DNA of 64,000 bases from the NCBI GenBank assembly GCA_006503535.1, contig QYRS01000003.1, positions 2,542,001 to 2,606,000 on the forward strand, in the 5' to 3' direction. The translations under genes and the position numbers were made by a program. This document shows positions 10,344-19,655 of this stretch, piece after piece. The notes under the pieces are model-generated. The model was not told the origin of the DNA, searched no databases, and saw only the letters and a list, made by a program, of their open reading frames with translations. Every line of letters starts with the position of its first letter. The first letter of the stretch is position 1. Origin of the DNA: Arthrinium phaeospermum (taxonomy: Eukaryota > Ascomycota > Sordariomycetes > Amphisphaeriales > Apiosporaceae).

Positions 10344-12818
10344 ATGAGGTGCTTCAATCGATCTTTCATCCGGCCAGCCTCAAGGCTGCCCTTGAGACGG
10401 GTCCATGTCCAAAGAGCATGGGAAAGCACTGCATCTACGGCTACGGGCGACGAGAAGACGGGCCATATTGCCGCAGAGTCAAACGAGTCTATACTATGGG
10501 TCGATACCATCTTTCCCCTGAAGCTCACCGGCCTTCTGCGGACGCCATGGCAAAGCCCCGACAGAGACCTGTCGGAGCTGCTGAAGCGCTCACACACCTC
10601 GAGCCTCGGCATCATGGACCCCATCAACACCGTCAAGCGTGCCTTGCCTCGCTCCGAGAACATGGAGGTCAATGAGATTCTACCTAGGCTGAAAGATGGC
10701 GGCGCTTTTGTCAAGTTCTCTCATCCAGCAAACGTTGACCCCAAGGAAATCGCTGCAACTATCTCCAAGGGTCTTCAAGAACGCCCGATCCGACCGTTGT
10801 TCAGTCCCTTCAGGGGCGTTCACGCCGGCCTTGTGAAGGGAGTTCCCTGGCTCGAGGACCTGCACCGATTCCCCTATTCGAGGCTTCGAGTGGAGTTCGT
10901 GCCCAAAATGCCTGGAGAAGAAGCAGTCGAACTCTCGCAAGAGGACCTCTACAGCATATTCCGTCGATATGGCAAAATCGCCGAAATCACGTCGCAGCCT
11001 TTTGACTCCAAGGTTGTTCCAAGGTTTGCGTACGTTGACTTCGCCTTGGTACGGGACGCCATCATGGCACGCAACTGTTTGCATGGGTTCGTCGTCTCGT
11101 CTGAAAGTGGAGGAGGCAAGGCCGGGACCAAGCTTCGCATGTCATATGAGGAACGGGCCAAAGGCCATCAGTACTGGAGCTGGATGTCGAACCACCCACG
11201 TATTGTGTTCCCCATCCTTGTCGCTCTCCTGACCGGTGTGACTGTCGTCATCTTTGACCCGATTCGCAACTTCTTTGTCAAGGCCCACGTGCAGAGGACC
11301 TTCCGCCTAAGCAACAGCAAGCTATATCGATGGATCCGTCGACAGACCTCGGACATTTTCACATTCAGGCGGCAGAAGTCCGATCAAGCTGGGCTCAACG
11401 CTGTCTGGAGCCACCGTAAAGATCTGATTGAACAGATCCAAAAGTGGCTGATGGAAACGGCCGAGACCTTCATCGTCGTCCAAGGGCCCCGTGGCTCCGG
11501 AAAGAAGGAGCTTGTAACAGAACAAGTTCTGAAGGGCCGGGGCAATGTTCTGGTTCTTGATTGCAAGCCAATCGTGGAGGCCAGAGGGGAGTCTGCAACT
11601 ATCAAGCAGATGGCAGCTCAAGTTGGATACCGCCCGATTTTCTCCTGGGCCAACAACATAAGCAGCTTGATCGATCTTGCAGTACAAAGCACCACGGGTG
11701 TCAAGGCCGGCTTCTCCGAGACACTCGAATCCCAGCTTCAGAAGATCTTGGCCACGGCAGCATCGGCGTTAAGCGAGCTTGATGTTTCCGGCCGCAAGAA
11801 GACTGATATTGACCACCAGCTTCCGGTCGATGCCTACCTCGAGAGTCACCCGGAGAAGAGGGCAGTCATTGTCATCGACAACTTCCTACACAAGAGCGAA
11901 GGCAACGCCATTGTTTACGACAAGATTGCCGAATGGGCTGCGGCTCTAGTCCAGTCCAACGTTGCACACGTCGTTTTCCTGACAAACGATAGCTCCTATT
12001 CGAAATCCCTATCCAAGTCCCTTCCGGATCGTGTCTTCCGTCAAGTGTCTCTTGGTGACCTCTCTCCGGAAGTCGCCAAGAGCTTCGTTGTCAGCCACCT
12101 GGAGGGTGATGACGAGCCTGTTACTGTGATTGAGGACGACGCCGATGAACCAGTCGAGAAGGCAGCGAAACCAAAGAAACAAGTCAACATGAAGGAACTG
12201 GACGGCTGTATTGGAACGTTGGGCGGCCGCTTGACTGACCTCGAGTTCCTCGCCCGGCGCCTGAGAGCTGGCCAGACCCCTAAGCAGGCAGTTGCTGAGA
12301 TTCGCGACCAGACCGCCTCCGAGGTCCTGAAGATGTTCCTCCTGCCCGGAGGCAGCAAGTCTGACGAGACCAGACACTGGACGGTCCAACAAGCTTGGTA
12401 CTTGATCAAGGCCCTTGCTGCCGAAGACAGCTTGCGTTACCACGAGGTGCTGCTCTCGGATACCTTCGCCACCGACGGCGAGGCAGCCCTCGAGGGTCTT
12501 TCCAATGCTGAGCTGATCACGGTCAAGAACCTCAACGGTCGTCCCCACAAGATCACAGCCGGAAAGCCGGTCCACCAGGCCGCCTTCACGCAGCTGACCC
12601 AGGACTCCGTCTTGACCGCCAAGATGGACTTAGTCGTCTTGGCCGAGCTGTCCAAGATCGAGGGCCGCACCATCGAGAAGGTCGAGAACGAGCTGGCGCT
12701 CTTGGGCGGGCTGCCCAGGCAGCCCGCTGAGGCGGCGGGCGAGTCAAGTACCTCCTGTCCAAGCTGCAGGCGAGTCAGGCCAAGATTGAGAGCTACGACA
12801 AGGAATCGTCCAGCCTGA
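10344..12818 (+). CDS. YME2: Mitochondrial escape protein 2 (Yme2), C-terminal frame break
   Basis: Inner mitochondrial membrane protein involved in mtDNA maintenance and nucleoid organisation. The ATG at 10344 has an ideal context (GCCGCCATGA) and opens a basic presequence, MRCFNRSFIRPASRL. An RRM-like domain starts near residue 177 (YSRLRVEF), one membrane span lies near 288-305 (FPILVALLTGVTVVIF), and an ATPase-like region with GPRGSGKKE follows near 380. The intact frame ends at 12818 with a Ser/Arg-rich tail unlike the family. The expected coiled-coil end (KYLLSKLQASQAKIES..., closing SLKKVLVNQY) is present in another frame directly downstream, ending with TAA at 12842-12844. One base therefore seems to be missing near 12,740-12,752. 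Without the break the protein would be about 833 residues. It is one long exon. Confidence 0.93.
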   Translation: MRCFNRSFIRPASRLPLRRVHVQRAWESTASTATGDEKTGHIAAESNESILWVDTIFPLKLTGLLRTPWQSPDRDLSELLKRSHTSSLGIMDPINTVKRALPRSENMEVNEILPRLKDGGAFVKFSHPANVDPKEIAATISKGLQERPIRPLFSPFRGVHAGLVKGVPWLEDLHRFPYSRLRVEFVPKMPGEEAVELSQEDLYSIFRRYGKIAEITSQPFDSKVVPRFAYVDFALVRDAIMARNCLHGFVVSSESGGGKAGTKLRMSYEERAKGHQYWSWMSNHPRIVFPILVALLTGVTVVIFDPIRNFFVKAHVQRTFRLSNSKLYRWIRRQTSDIFTFRRQKSDQAGLNAVWSHRKDLIEQIQKWLMETAETFIVVQGPRGSGKKELVTEQVLKGRGNVLVLDCKPIVEARGESATIKQMAAQVGYRPIFSWANNISSLIDLAVQSTTGVKAGFSETLESQLQKILATAASALSELDVSGRKKTDIDHQLPVDAYLESHPEKRAVIVIDNFLHKSEGNAIVYDKIAEWAAALVQSNVAHVVFLTNDSSYSKSLSKSLPDRVFRQVSLGDLSPEVAKSFVVSHLEGDDEPVTVIEDDADEPVEKAAKPKKQVNMKELDGCIGTLGGRLTDLEFLARRLRAGQTPKQAVAEIRDQTASEVLKMFLLPGGSKSDETRHWTVQQAWYLIKALAAEDSLRYHEVLLSDTFATDGEAALEGLSNAELITVKNLNGRPHKITAGKPVHQAAFTQLTQDSVLTAKMDLVVLAELSKIEGRTIEKVENELALLGGLPRQPAEAAGESSTSCPSCRRVRPRLRATTRNRPA

Positions 12819-13025
12819 AGAAGGTTCTGGTCAACCAGTACTAAAGAAGGCCTGAACACTTGATTCAATTTCTGGAGGATGGAAATGGTTCCAAGATAGG
12901 GGGTCTACATCATCTCTTGCATGCGCTACGATAAAGGGGTAGGAGGCTGGTGGTGGTCGGTATACGCATAGTTTATATACCCTTCTCAATTGATGTATTT
13001 GGTTATAATAAAAGCTATAGACTTG

Positions 13026-13303
13026 TCTAAGTAATGTGTTTGCGAAGTCTCTTAGTAGGATTCTTGGTCTTCTTGCTGGAAGACTGTATATCAGCGGGCT
13101 TCTTTCCCTTAGCTTTAGCCGCAAACGGATTCTGGGATTTCAATCTCTTCTTGACAGGCCTTCCTAGGAGATGAGTCGTCGGTTCCAGCCTGAGAGAAAG
13201 TGAGAGCTGAATCCGAGCTGAATTCGGTCTCTTCAGACAGAGTTTTAGGGAGGGGGGTGGGCAGGTGACGGCTGAACGGACTGCGACAGCATGGAAGGAA
13301 CAA
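13026..13303 (-). pseudogene. Possible remnant of a Lys/Ser-rich coding sequence
   Basis: On the minus strand one frame reads PLPKTLSEETEFSSDSA then TFSQAGTDDSSPRK. The adjacent frame reads KKRLKSQNPFAAKAKGKK then PADIQSSSKKTKNPTKRL and stops with TAG. The two look like one basic C-terminal region split by a frameshift. It resembles the tails of fungal transposases only in composition; no catalytic motif is seen. This is inference from composition, so it could be chance. Confidence 0.3.
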
Positions 13304-13599
13304 AAGGCTGATCAGGAGCAGCCGCCAGAGACCAGTCTGAAGATTCAGCCATCAATCTAGGAGGGGGTCATGCTTCTGTACCGGAGCATGTCCCACTTCC
13401 AGCCGTCAGCTCCTACAAAAGGATGTGAGATACCAGATGGACGGTTCTAGTCCTGCTAGGTATGATATTTACGGGTCGAGCCGGGTTTTCAGGTCCAGCT
13501 CGTCACTGAGGGAGAGGCGTAAAAGGGGAAAGCTTCCGGGAAGCACTAGGGGGAGGAGAGTGTCCTTCTATTATACTAGAGGGAGGGGGTGAATAAATA

Positions 13600-13870
13600 C
13601 TAGTAATTATAAAACCTTAAGGGTTATTCTTTTACTCGGTTGAGCTAGTTAAAATAAACGGGATTTTATTCTTATAATTTTTAATATAATTTTTTTTTTT
13701 AAATATTTTTAAAAGAAATAATATAAAACGAGTTTATAATGAATTTAAAATAAGTTTTAAACGAATTTAAATTAAGTTTTAAATAAGTTTAAACTTTAAA
13801 ATTTCTTAAAATATTCTTAAAAGTTTCTTATTATATTAAACTTTTTTCTTTATTTAATAATAACCTTTTT
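13600..13870. repeat. AT-rich island, probably RIP-degraded repeat
   Basis: Nearly pure A/T for about 270 bases, with repeated words such as TAAGTTTTAAA and AAACGAATTTAAA. The flanks are mixed in composition. It resembles the island at 2105-2290 in composition. The source element is not recognisable. Confidence 0.72.
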
Positions 13871-13923
13871 TTTAATAGCGACCCCTTTTTTTAATAACGA
13901 CCCCTTTCCTTAATAGCGACCCC
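13867..13923. repeat. 19-base tandem repeat, three copies
   Basis: Three units of 19 bases: TTTTTTTAATAGCGACCCC, TTTTTTTAATAACGACCCC and TTTCCTTAATAGCGACCCC. They differ at one G/A position and two T/C positions, all transitions. Confidence 0.85.
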
Positions 13924-13948
13924 TTTCCTATAAAATACTTTTCTAATA

Positions 13949-14090
13949 AGGAAAGACTCTGTTCCGGCCGAGAAAGGCTCCTTTTTAGCTAGGAAGGACT
14001 CCTCTCTATCGTTTAGGAAAGACTTTCTTTCTGTCGCCAAGGAGAGACTCCCTCTCCATCGCCTAGGAAAGACTTCCTTTCCGTCGCCAA
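13949..14090. repeat. Minisatellite with unit of about 25 bases
   Basis: About six head-to-tail copies of a unit close to AGGAAAGACTTCCTTTCC followed by GTCGCCA. The last three copies are 25 bases each; earlier copies are 20-25 bases and more diverged. Each unit contains GGAAA and TTTCC, so single copies could form small hairpins. Confidence 0.8.
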
Positions 14091-14648
14091 GACGTTGCTA
14101 GCTAGTACTCCCTCCTAACACTCTCTCCTGACACTCTCTCCTGAATATGTAGTACTCTCTCCCGTTGCTGGCTACCTATATTACACTCCGCAAAGCCCCC
14201 CGAAATGACTGTAACGGGTGGTGATAAGCTCTACTAGACGGTCAAGGCGCTGACTTGACAACGTCGTCCTTTTGCCCGGTAGGGGACGAGGAGCGGGTTG
14301 GCCGGTTGGCTAGCGCACCGGTTGCAATGCCGTGACACACACGATCGAAACGTCGTGGCGACTTTGGTACTATTACTATTAGATTAGACTAGCAACACTC
14401 ACTTCCTTCGCGCCTCCGTTCTGCTCTAGCAATCGTAGCGAAAGGTACAACCGTCTACGCCAGCACCCGTCAACAGCTGCCCCCGTTAACGCCGACCAAC
14501 CCCTTGCCCACGCCAGCCCCTTACCAGCTACTCCCTCTTGGTCGACGCCAGCCCCTTTCCTATACCGCATACCGAAGCTATCCCCTCGCGAGGACGCACT
14601 CTAGTGTAGTACGCCATCTAGTGTACGCCCTCCCGTCGCTAGCTAGAA

Positions 14649-14673
14649 CTCTCTCTCTCTCTCTCTCTCTCTC
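14649..14673. repeat. CT microsatellite
   Basis: An uninterrupted run of about twelve CT units, followed by CCCTCGTCGTCTCCCTCGTCG. It lies next to GCTAGCTAGAACT, a word also found near 14,096 as GCTAGCTAGTACT. Confidence 0.9.
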
Positions 14674-14827
14674 CCTCGTCGTCTCCCTCGTCGATACCAC
14701 TCCCAACTCCCTCCTCCACGCCGTACGGCTACCTACGCGTGCGTACGGCTTCGGGCGGCGCAGCACGGGCCCCATTTGGCACCAAATTAAGTCACGTGAG
14801 CGGTTTTTTTTATATCGAAACTGTACT

Positions 14828-15040
14828 ATCCCGTAGAACGCGGCAACGCTGCTTGGGGTACAATACTTTCTGAAAATGATCAACGCGACCGTGCGAAACT
14901 GAGCAAGGAATTCGAACCAATAAGAGGCTGCGAATTGGAGGCGGAACGTCCAAAACGCATTGACGATCGCACTAAACCATCCCTGGTCCGTACAGTACTC
15001 TATTTTTGCTGGCAAGCAGCGTTGCCGCGTTCTAGGGGAT
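14828..15040. mobile_element. MITE-like element with 28-base terminal inverted repeats
   Basis: A 213-base non-coding element. Its ends (14828-14855 and 15013-15040) are inverted repeats of 28 bases with one mismatch; the inner 22 bases, starting TAGAACGCGGCAACGCTG, match perfectly. The direct repeat TACT flanks both sides (14824-14827 and 15041-15044) and extends to TACTATCC if read into the left end. There is no coding capacity, as expected for a miniature inverted-repeat transposable element. The superfamily is uncertain because the target duplication could be 4 or 8 bases. Confidence 0.8.
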
Positions 15041-15079
15041 TACTATCCTCTTGAATACAAATACGCCGCCATTCGTATA

Positions 15080-15143
15080 ATACTTTTTAAAAATAATCAA
15101 CAAGTCCGTGCGTACCGTAGCAGGGTCAGCTAAACCAATAAGA
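15080..15143. repeat. Diverged direct copy of the MITE interior
   Basis: This stretch resembles 14863-14925 inside the MITE-like element. Shared words are ATACTTT, AATCAAC or GATCAAC, CCGTGCG and AACCAATAAGA in the same order and nearly the same spacing. Many differences are transitions, as expected after RIP or age. It suggests a second, degraded family member. Confidence 0.5.
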
Positions 15144-15457
15144 TACCCCCTAATTCAACAAACATAAGACGGTTTGCGGGACAGATGTGGACAGCAGTAG
15201 GAGGCAATGACTGGAATATCACCACAGACGTCGCGGTCAGGAGTCACAGTGGAAATCCGCAGTTGACCATGAAACAAATTTATATGAAAACTGCCCAGGC
15301 CGTACGCAGCGCAAATACGCCGTTTGGTATCATCACGCATACATGTAATATAAATATCCCTGAAACGCCCTGGTTTTCTCTTTGACACAAAATACCCACG
15401 CCGCCTGTCGCCCCTAAGCCCGCAAGTTTGTAGGTATAGCTCAGTGGTGATTGGTCA

Positions 15458-17655
15458 TCACATCATGGACATGGTCGCCTCCTCCCCTTCCGGTGCTACA
15501 AACATCTCACAGCCCTGGGCAAAGAAGATGCGCGCAGGCTTCTCCGTGTGGTTCTCAATGGCGTACTGATTGCCTATAGATCAAAACCAGATTAGTACGG
15601 ATTCGTCAAAAGAAAACCAGAATATGCATGTCTTACCTCTTGGAACAAAAAACTGCCCGCCCTTTCCGATACGGAATTCCGTTCCTGCAAGCTTGACCAC
15701 TACACTGCCATAATGTACGAAGAAGACCATCTGCATCTTACGCGCGTTCTTGGGTTTCTTCTCCGAGTGGGGAGGCAGGTCTACCAAACCAGACCCGAAG
15801 AATGGCAGGGTCAGAGTCTTGGCAAACTGGAAGGAGGCGCCCTTGATATCCTTCATCTGGACTGCCGTCTCGGATATCGCCACCTCTTCATCGTACACCT
15901 CGACTTCCTCCTCGCCCTCGGGCGGTTCCGCCTCGTACTCGGGGCGCCAGGCAATGCACTCGCCTACTATGTGGCCAGGGTCCTCTTCCCAGTCAGAGCG
16001 ATCTTCCTCCTCTTCAATGTCCTCAACCGTAGTCTGGCGTTTCGGCCTACCCCGCGCACCGGTACCAGGCCTACCGCGACGCTTGGCTTTGGGCTCGTCT
16101 GGTCCGGCCTCCATCCTGACGACCGACTTGATCGTTGCCAACTTGATATGCCGACCTCCTTTGTCTGGCACTAAATCCTCGTTGTCGGTATCGTACTCGT
16201 AGCGCTCTCCCTTCCAAAACTCTAGCGGTTTTGCTGAGATTCTTCCCGAGCGTGTAGTACTGATATTGCCTTCACCCAGGCCTTCGCGCCTCAGAATTTG
16301 CAAGCCCCTTGATTTCGGCATCGGGGCGCGAGGAATGACAGCAGGAGAAGCAGGGCCAACACCAGACGACTTGCGCTTCCGACCAGGCTTGCCCTTGGCT
16401 TGAGGCTTCGGCTCTTCGGATTTGACTGTCTTTTCTTTCTCCTTTCGCGCCTTCTTGTTGCCACGCTCGGCAGCGCTGGCAACTTGGGGTTCGTCGTCAT
16501 CGCTGCGTCGCTTGGATGCCTTGGCAACCGGCTCCTGTGTCTTGCCCACGGAATCTCGTTTTGGTCGACCTCGTTGCTTCTTGGCAGGCGCTTCACTAGG
16601 CTCAGCTCTAGGCGCCTCGAGTTGAGATGAATCGGCCTCCTTATTCTTAGGTTTGCGTCCGCGTTTCTTGGGCTCTGGCTTTTCTTGTTCAACAGAGACT
16701 TCCTCCATCGGCTCCTCTTCCTCTTCATCCTGCTGTTGTCCTGATTCATCTTCCATTTCAAGTTCCTCGGGTGCAGGAGGCTCCAGGTCAACGTCGTCAT
16801 CGCCCATGTCGAGGACTTCCATAGGTTCCTCTTCGTCCTCTTCTTCCTCCTCCTCTTCTTGCTCTTCATCCTCGTCATCATCCTCTTCCTGCACAGGTTC
16901 CGGCTGCTTCTTGGGACGGCTGCGTCTTGGGAAGTCATCCTCATCATCTGAAATAGGAAGTCTGTTGGCCGTTTTGCCGCTCTGGGACCCCGCGCTCTTA
17001 GCCTTAGAGTTTCCATTGGTAGGGGGTTGCAGGGTTGGGTCGGCAGAGAAATTCAAGCGGCGCTTAACCGACTTGCTGGTGGGACTCTCTGCGCGATCGT
17101 CCATGACAGAGCCCCGCGTAGGTGATGATCCAGGCGCTACGTGTGTATTGTGCCTGGCAGGCGAGTTCAAGTGCGTCTTGACCGGCGATCGAGCTCTGGG
17201 AATGGAGAGGCGGCCCTTAGCCGGATTTCTCATTCGAGCCACGGTTGCGGGGCCCAGTTGAGACTCTGCGAATTCATGTTAATCTCCGTGCATTGTGCTT
17301 TTGTAACTGAACGGCCATGGTGCATACCATCGTCAATCTCCATATCTTGCTCTTCGTCCGATGGGTCCTCGTCCTGTCCATTTGCAGCGCCATTTGTCCT
17401 TTTCGCAGGCCCATCCCCCTTGTCGGGCGAGGAGAAGAGGTTATCGACAGGTTCCATGCCATACTCGTCGCGCTCGCCAGTGTCTACCAAGGTAACACCG
17501 GTTTTCCTGTCGCAAAAGCATTAGTCGCCGATCTCTAGAATCACGGGAAAAGGGCGACGCTCGGCATACCTTCCTCTAACACCGAGCTCAAAGATCTGGC
17601 CTTCATTTTGGGAGGCTTGGTTGCGCCGTTGCGACGAAGCTTGTCGCGGCGCCAT
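15458..17655 (-). CDS. MIF2: CENP-C / Mif2 kinetochore protein
   Basis: Inner-kinetochore protein that binds CENP-A nucleosomes and recruits the outer kinetochore. Exons in coding order are 17655-17570, 17506-17328, 17265-15637 and 15573-15458, giving 669 residues. The N-terminal Mif2 region reads ELGVRGRKTGVTL and GERDEYGMEPVDNLFSSP. A long disordered middle has strongly acidic Glu/Asp runs and AT-hook-like KRGRKPK and KKQRGRPKR segments. The CENP-C motif, near residue 425, contains RSGRISAKPLEFWKGERYEY. A C-terminal cupin follows (IGKGGQFFVPRG, then NQYAIENHTEKPARIFFAQG), which dimerises the protein. The short last exon completes the cupin. It shares a 768-base upstream region with divergent RNH201. 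Confidence 0.96.
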
Positions 17656-18423
17656 CGCGGTGGTTGGTTATCGTGACAATTGGGAATTTGCCGGGTTGCT
17701 AACAGCAAGTATTGAGTGAAAATTTGCCAATTGATCGCATCCAGTTCGGCGAATCTAAACTCATTGGGCGTATTCACTGTTGTTCACGCAGCTTGACGCG
17801 TGAATGGTGCGACCGGTGTGAATCCAAAGAGTTGGTTGCGGGTTTGGTGGGGACATTGGAATCAATTGTTTATTCCATCGCTGCTTCTGGGATAGGTTGC
17901 TAAGGTCGCTCGCTGTAAGGTGGCAGGCACCTCGAAACTCAGCACCCAAGCACCGCACCTACCACACAGCACAGGGATGGGGGAGATGGGGGGGTGGTGC
18001 TATGTACCACTGAAGAGGGGGGGGGGGGCATGGCGAAGACGCTAAAGGGCCTGAGAGTCGAGGTAGGAGCTCTCATTCTTGATGGTCTTAGCCCGCCCAT
18101 AATGGCCTAATTAGCAGTGTCTTGGGGAGCTTGACGCGCCTGTGCTCCCCTAAAACGCGTCCAGCTACACCGGGAAAGGTCCCCTGTCTTCCGTCTTCCG
18201 TTGCTAGTGAAACCAAACCACTTTACGCGACCATCCACGCGATTTTGCATGTTGCTTTTTATATCACATATCACTATTCCATTTTCAAGACGTCAATTGG
18301 GTTTGCGGCCGAGACCTCTGTTTTTGACTATTCGATCTCTTTGACTACATATACTCAGAGTATTGGGTCATGTTAATTATATTGCTCTAGATCTACCATA
18401 ATCACCACAGCCTCTTGCCCAAC
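17656..18423. other. Shared upstream region of MIF2 and RNH201
   Basis: Intergenic region between divergent genes, with a run of 12 G at 18,017-18,028. No coding frame is supported. Confidence 0.6.
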
Positions 18424-19482
18424 ATGGAAGACTCCCCGATGGCCGACGATGCCAACATCGAACTCGAGACCCCCGCCTCCGACGTCTTCTTGCCGCCCTC
18501 CGTACACCCCGAGACTCTGCACAGCGGCGAATCCTACACGCATTTCTCCCCGGTGCCCGACTCTCTGAAGCCGACCAAGGGGTCCGAACTGGGCGAGGCC
18601 TGCTGTCTGGGCGTCGACGAGGCCGGGCGCGGCCCTGTCCTGGGCCCCATGGTCTACGGCGTCTTCTACCTGCCGCTGCCGCTGTCGGACCCGCTCCTCA
18701 AGACGACGCACCACTTCGACGACTCCAAGGTCCTGACCCCCGCGGTGCGCTCCTCGCTGATGGAGACGCTGTGCACCCCGGGCACGGTCCTGAACCAGTC
18801 GTGCGGCTGGGCCGTCTCGAACCTGAGCGCGCGCGACATCGGCGCCAACATGCTGCGGCCCGCGGCCATGTACAACCTGAACGCGCAGGCCATGGACGCC
18901 ACCATCGCCCTCATCGAGGGGGTGCTGGCGCGGGGCGTCAACGTGCAGGAGATCTACGTCGACACCATCGGCCAGCCGGCCGCCTACCAGAAGAAGCTCG
19001 AGCGCGTCTTCCCCACCGTCAAGATCACCGTCGCCAAGAAGGCCGACAGCCTGTACCCGTGCGTCAGCGCCGCCAGTGTCTGCGCCAAGGTCACGCGCGA
19101 CGCGGCGCTCGAGGTGCTCTACGAGGTGCGGGACCCCGCCCGCAGGGAGCAGCAACAGCAAGCCGGCGATGGAGAGGAGGAGGAGCAGCAAAAGCCAGAG
19201 GGCATGTCGTGGGGGTCAGGGTATCCTTCCGATGCCCGGTGCACGGCCTGGTTAAAACAGAACATGCATCCTTTATTCGGCTGGGGCCCCGAATGCAGGT
19301 TCAGTTGGGGCACGGCAAAGGATATGTTAGAGAGCAAAGGTGGGGTCAAGGTAGAGTGGCCGCTCGACGAGGATGAGGGAACAAGTCGTATGACCGATTT
19401 CTTCGTCGAGGGCAACCGGGAAAAGGACTCTGACGAGCTGGGAACCTGGTTTGGCACACCTGCCGGGCTCGAGGCATTCTGA
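18424..19482 (+). CDS. RNH201: Ribonuclease H2 catalytic subunit A
   Basis: Type 2 RNase H that cuts RNA in RNA:DNA hybrids and removes single ribonucleotides from DNA in the nucleus. It is a single exon of 352 residues starting at the ATG at 18424. The active-site motif is GVDEAGRGPVLGPM (Asp-Glu-Ala-Gly-Arg-Gly). Next come HFDDSKVLTP, a catalytic-Asp region EIYVDTIGQPAAYQKKL, and ADSLYPCVSAASVCAKVTRD with the conserved KADS and SAAS-KVTRD residues. A Gln/Glu-rich insertion (REQQQQAGDGEEEEQQK) separates it from GSGYPSDARC. The C-terminal part has FSWGTAKDM and the tail MTDFF, which resembles a PIP-box-like aromatic pair. It is convergent with SEY1. Confidence 0.96.
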   Translation: MEDSPMADDANIELETPASDVFLPPSVHPETLHSGESYTHFSPVPDSLKPTKGSELGEACCLGVDEAGRGPVLGPMVYGVFYLPLPLSDPLLKTTHHFDDSKVLTPAVRSSLMETLCTPGTVLNQSCGWAVSNLSARDIGANMLRPAAMYNLNAQAMDATIALIEGVLARGVNVQEIYVDTIGQPAAYQKKLERVFPTVKITVAKKADSLYPCVSAASVCAKVTRDAALEVLYEVRDPARREQQQQAGDGEEEEQQKPEGMSWGSGYPSDARCTAWLKQNMHPLFGWGPECRFSWGTAKDMLESKGGVKVEWPLDEDEGTSRMTDFFVEGNREKDSDELGTWFGTPAGLEAF

Positions 19483-19655
19483 TCCATGTACTATCGAGGG
19501 GCTCAATCACTTAGTCGGTGATGTGCTAAGAAACCCCAAGTTAAGAGGATGGAGACTTTTGTATTATACCTAGACCCTGCCACGACCTTTAATGAACATA
19601 TATGCATTATATCCTGCGCCTTCTGTTTCGCCTTTATCCCCCACATGCGCCGCCA

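Larger units (their letters stand above)
12845..15457. other. Repeat island between YME2 and MIF2
   Basis: No intact gene is present in 2.6 kb. In order it holds a Lys-rich pseudogene scrap (about 13,020-13,300, minus), an AT-rich block (about 13,600-13,870), a 19-base tandem repeat, a 25-base minisatellite, a CT microsatellite and a MITE-like element with a diverged partial copy beside it. Confidence 0.75.

Noticed and set aside
13867..14090. CRISPR-like array
   Set aside because: The units are directly adjacent with no unique spacers, and the genome is fungal.
15428..15475. tRNA suggested by GGTATAGCTCAGTGGTGATTG
   Set aside because: It resembles a D-arm/A-box, but no anticodon arm or T arm follows, and the sequence overlaps the 3' end of MIF2.
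18373..19191. 272-codon open frame on the minus strand
   Set aside because: Antisense shadow of RNH201, which has clear catalytic motifs on the plus strand.
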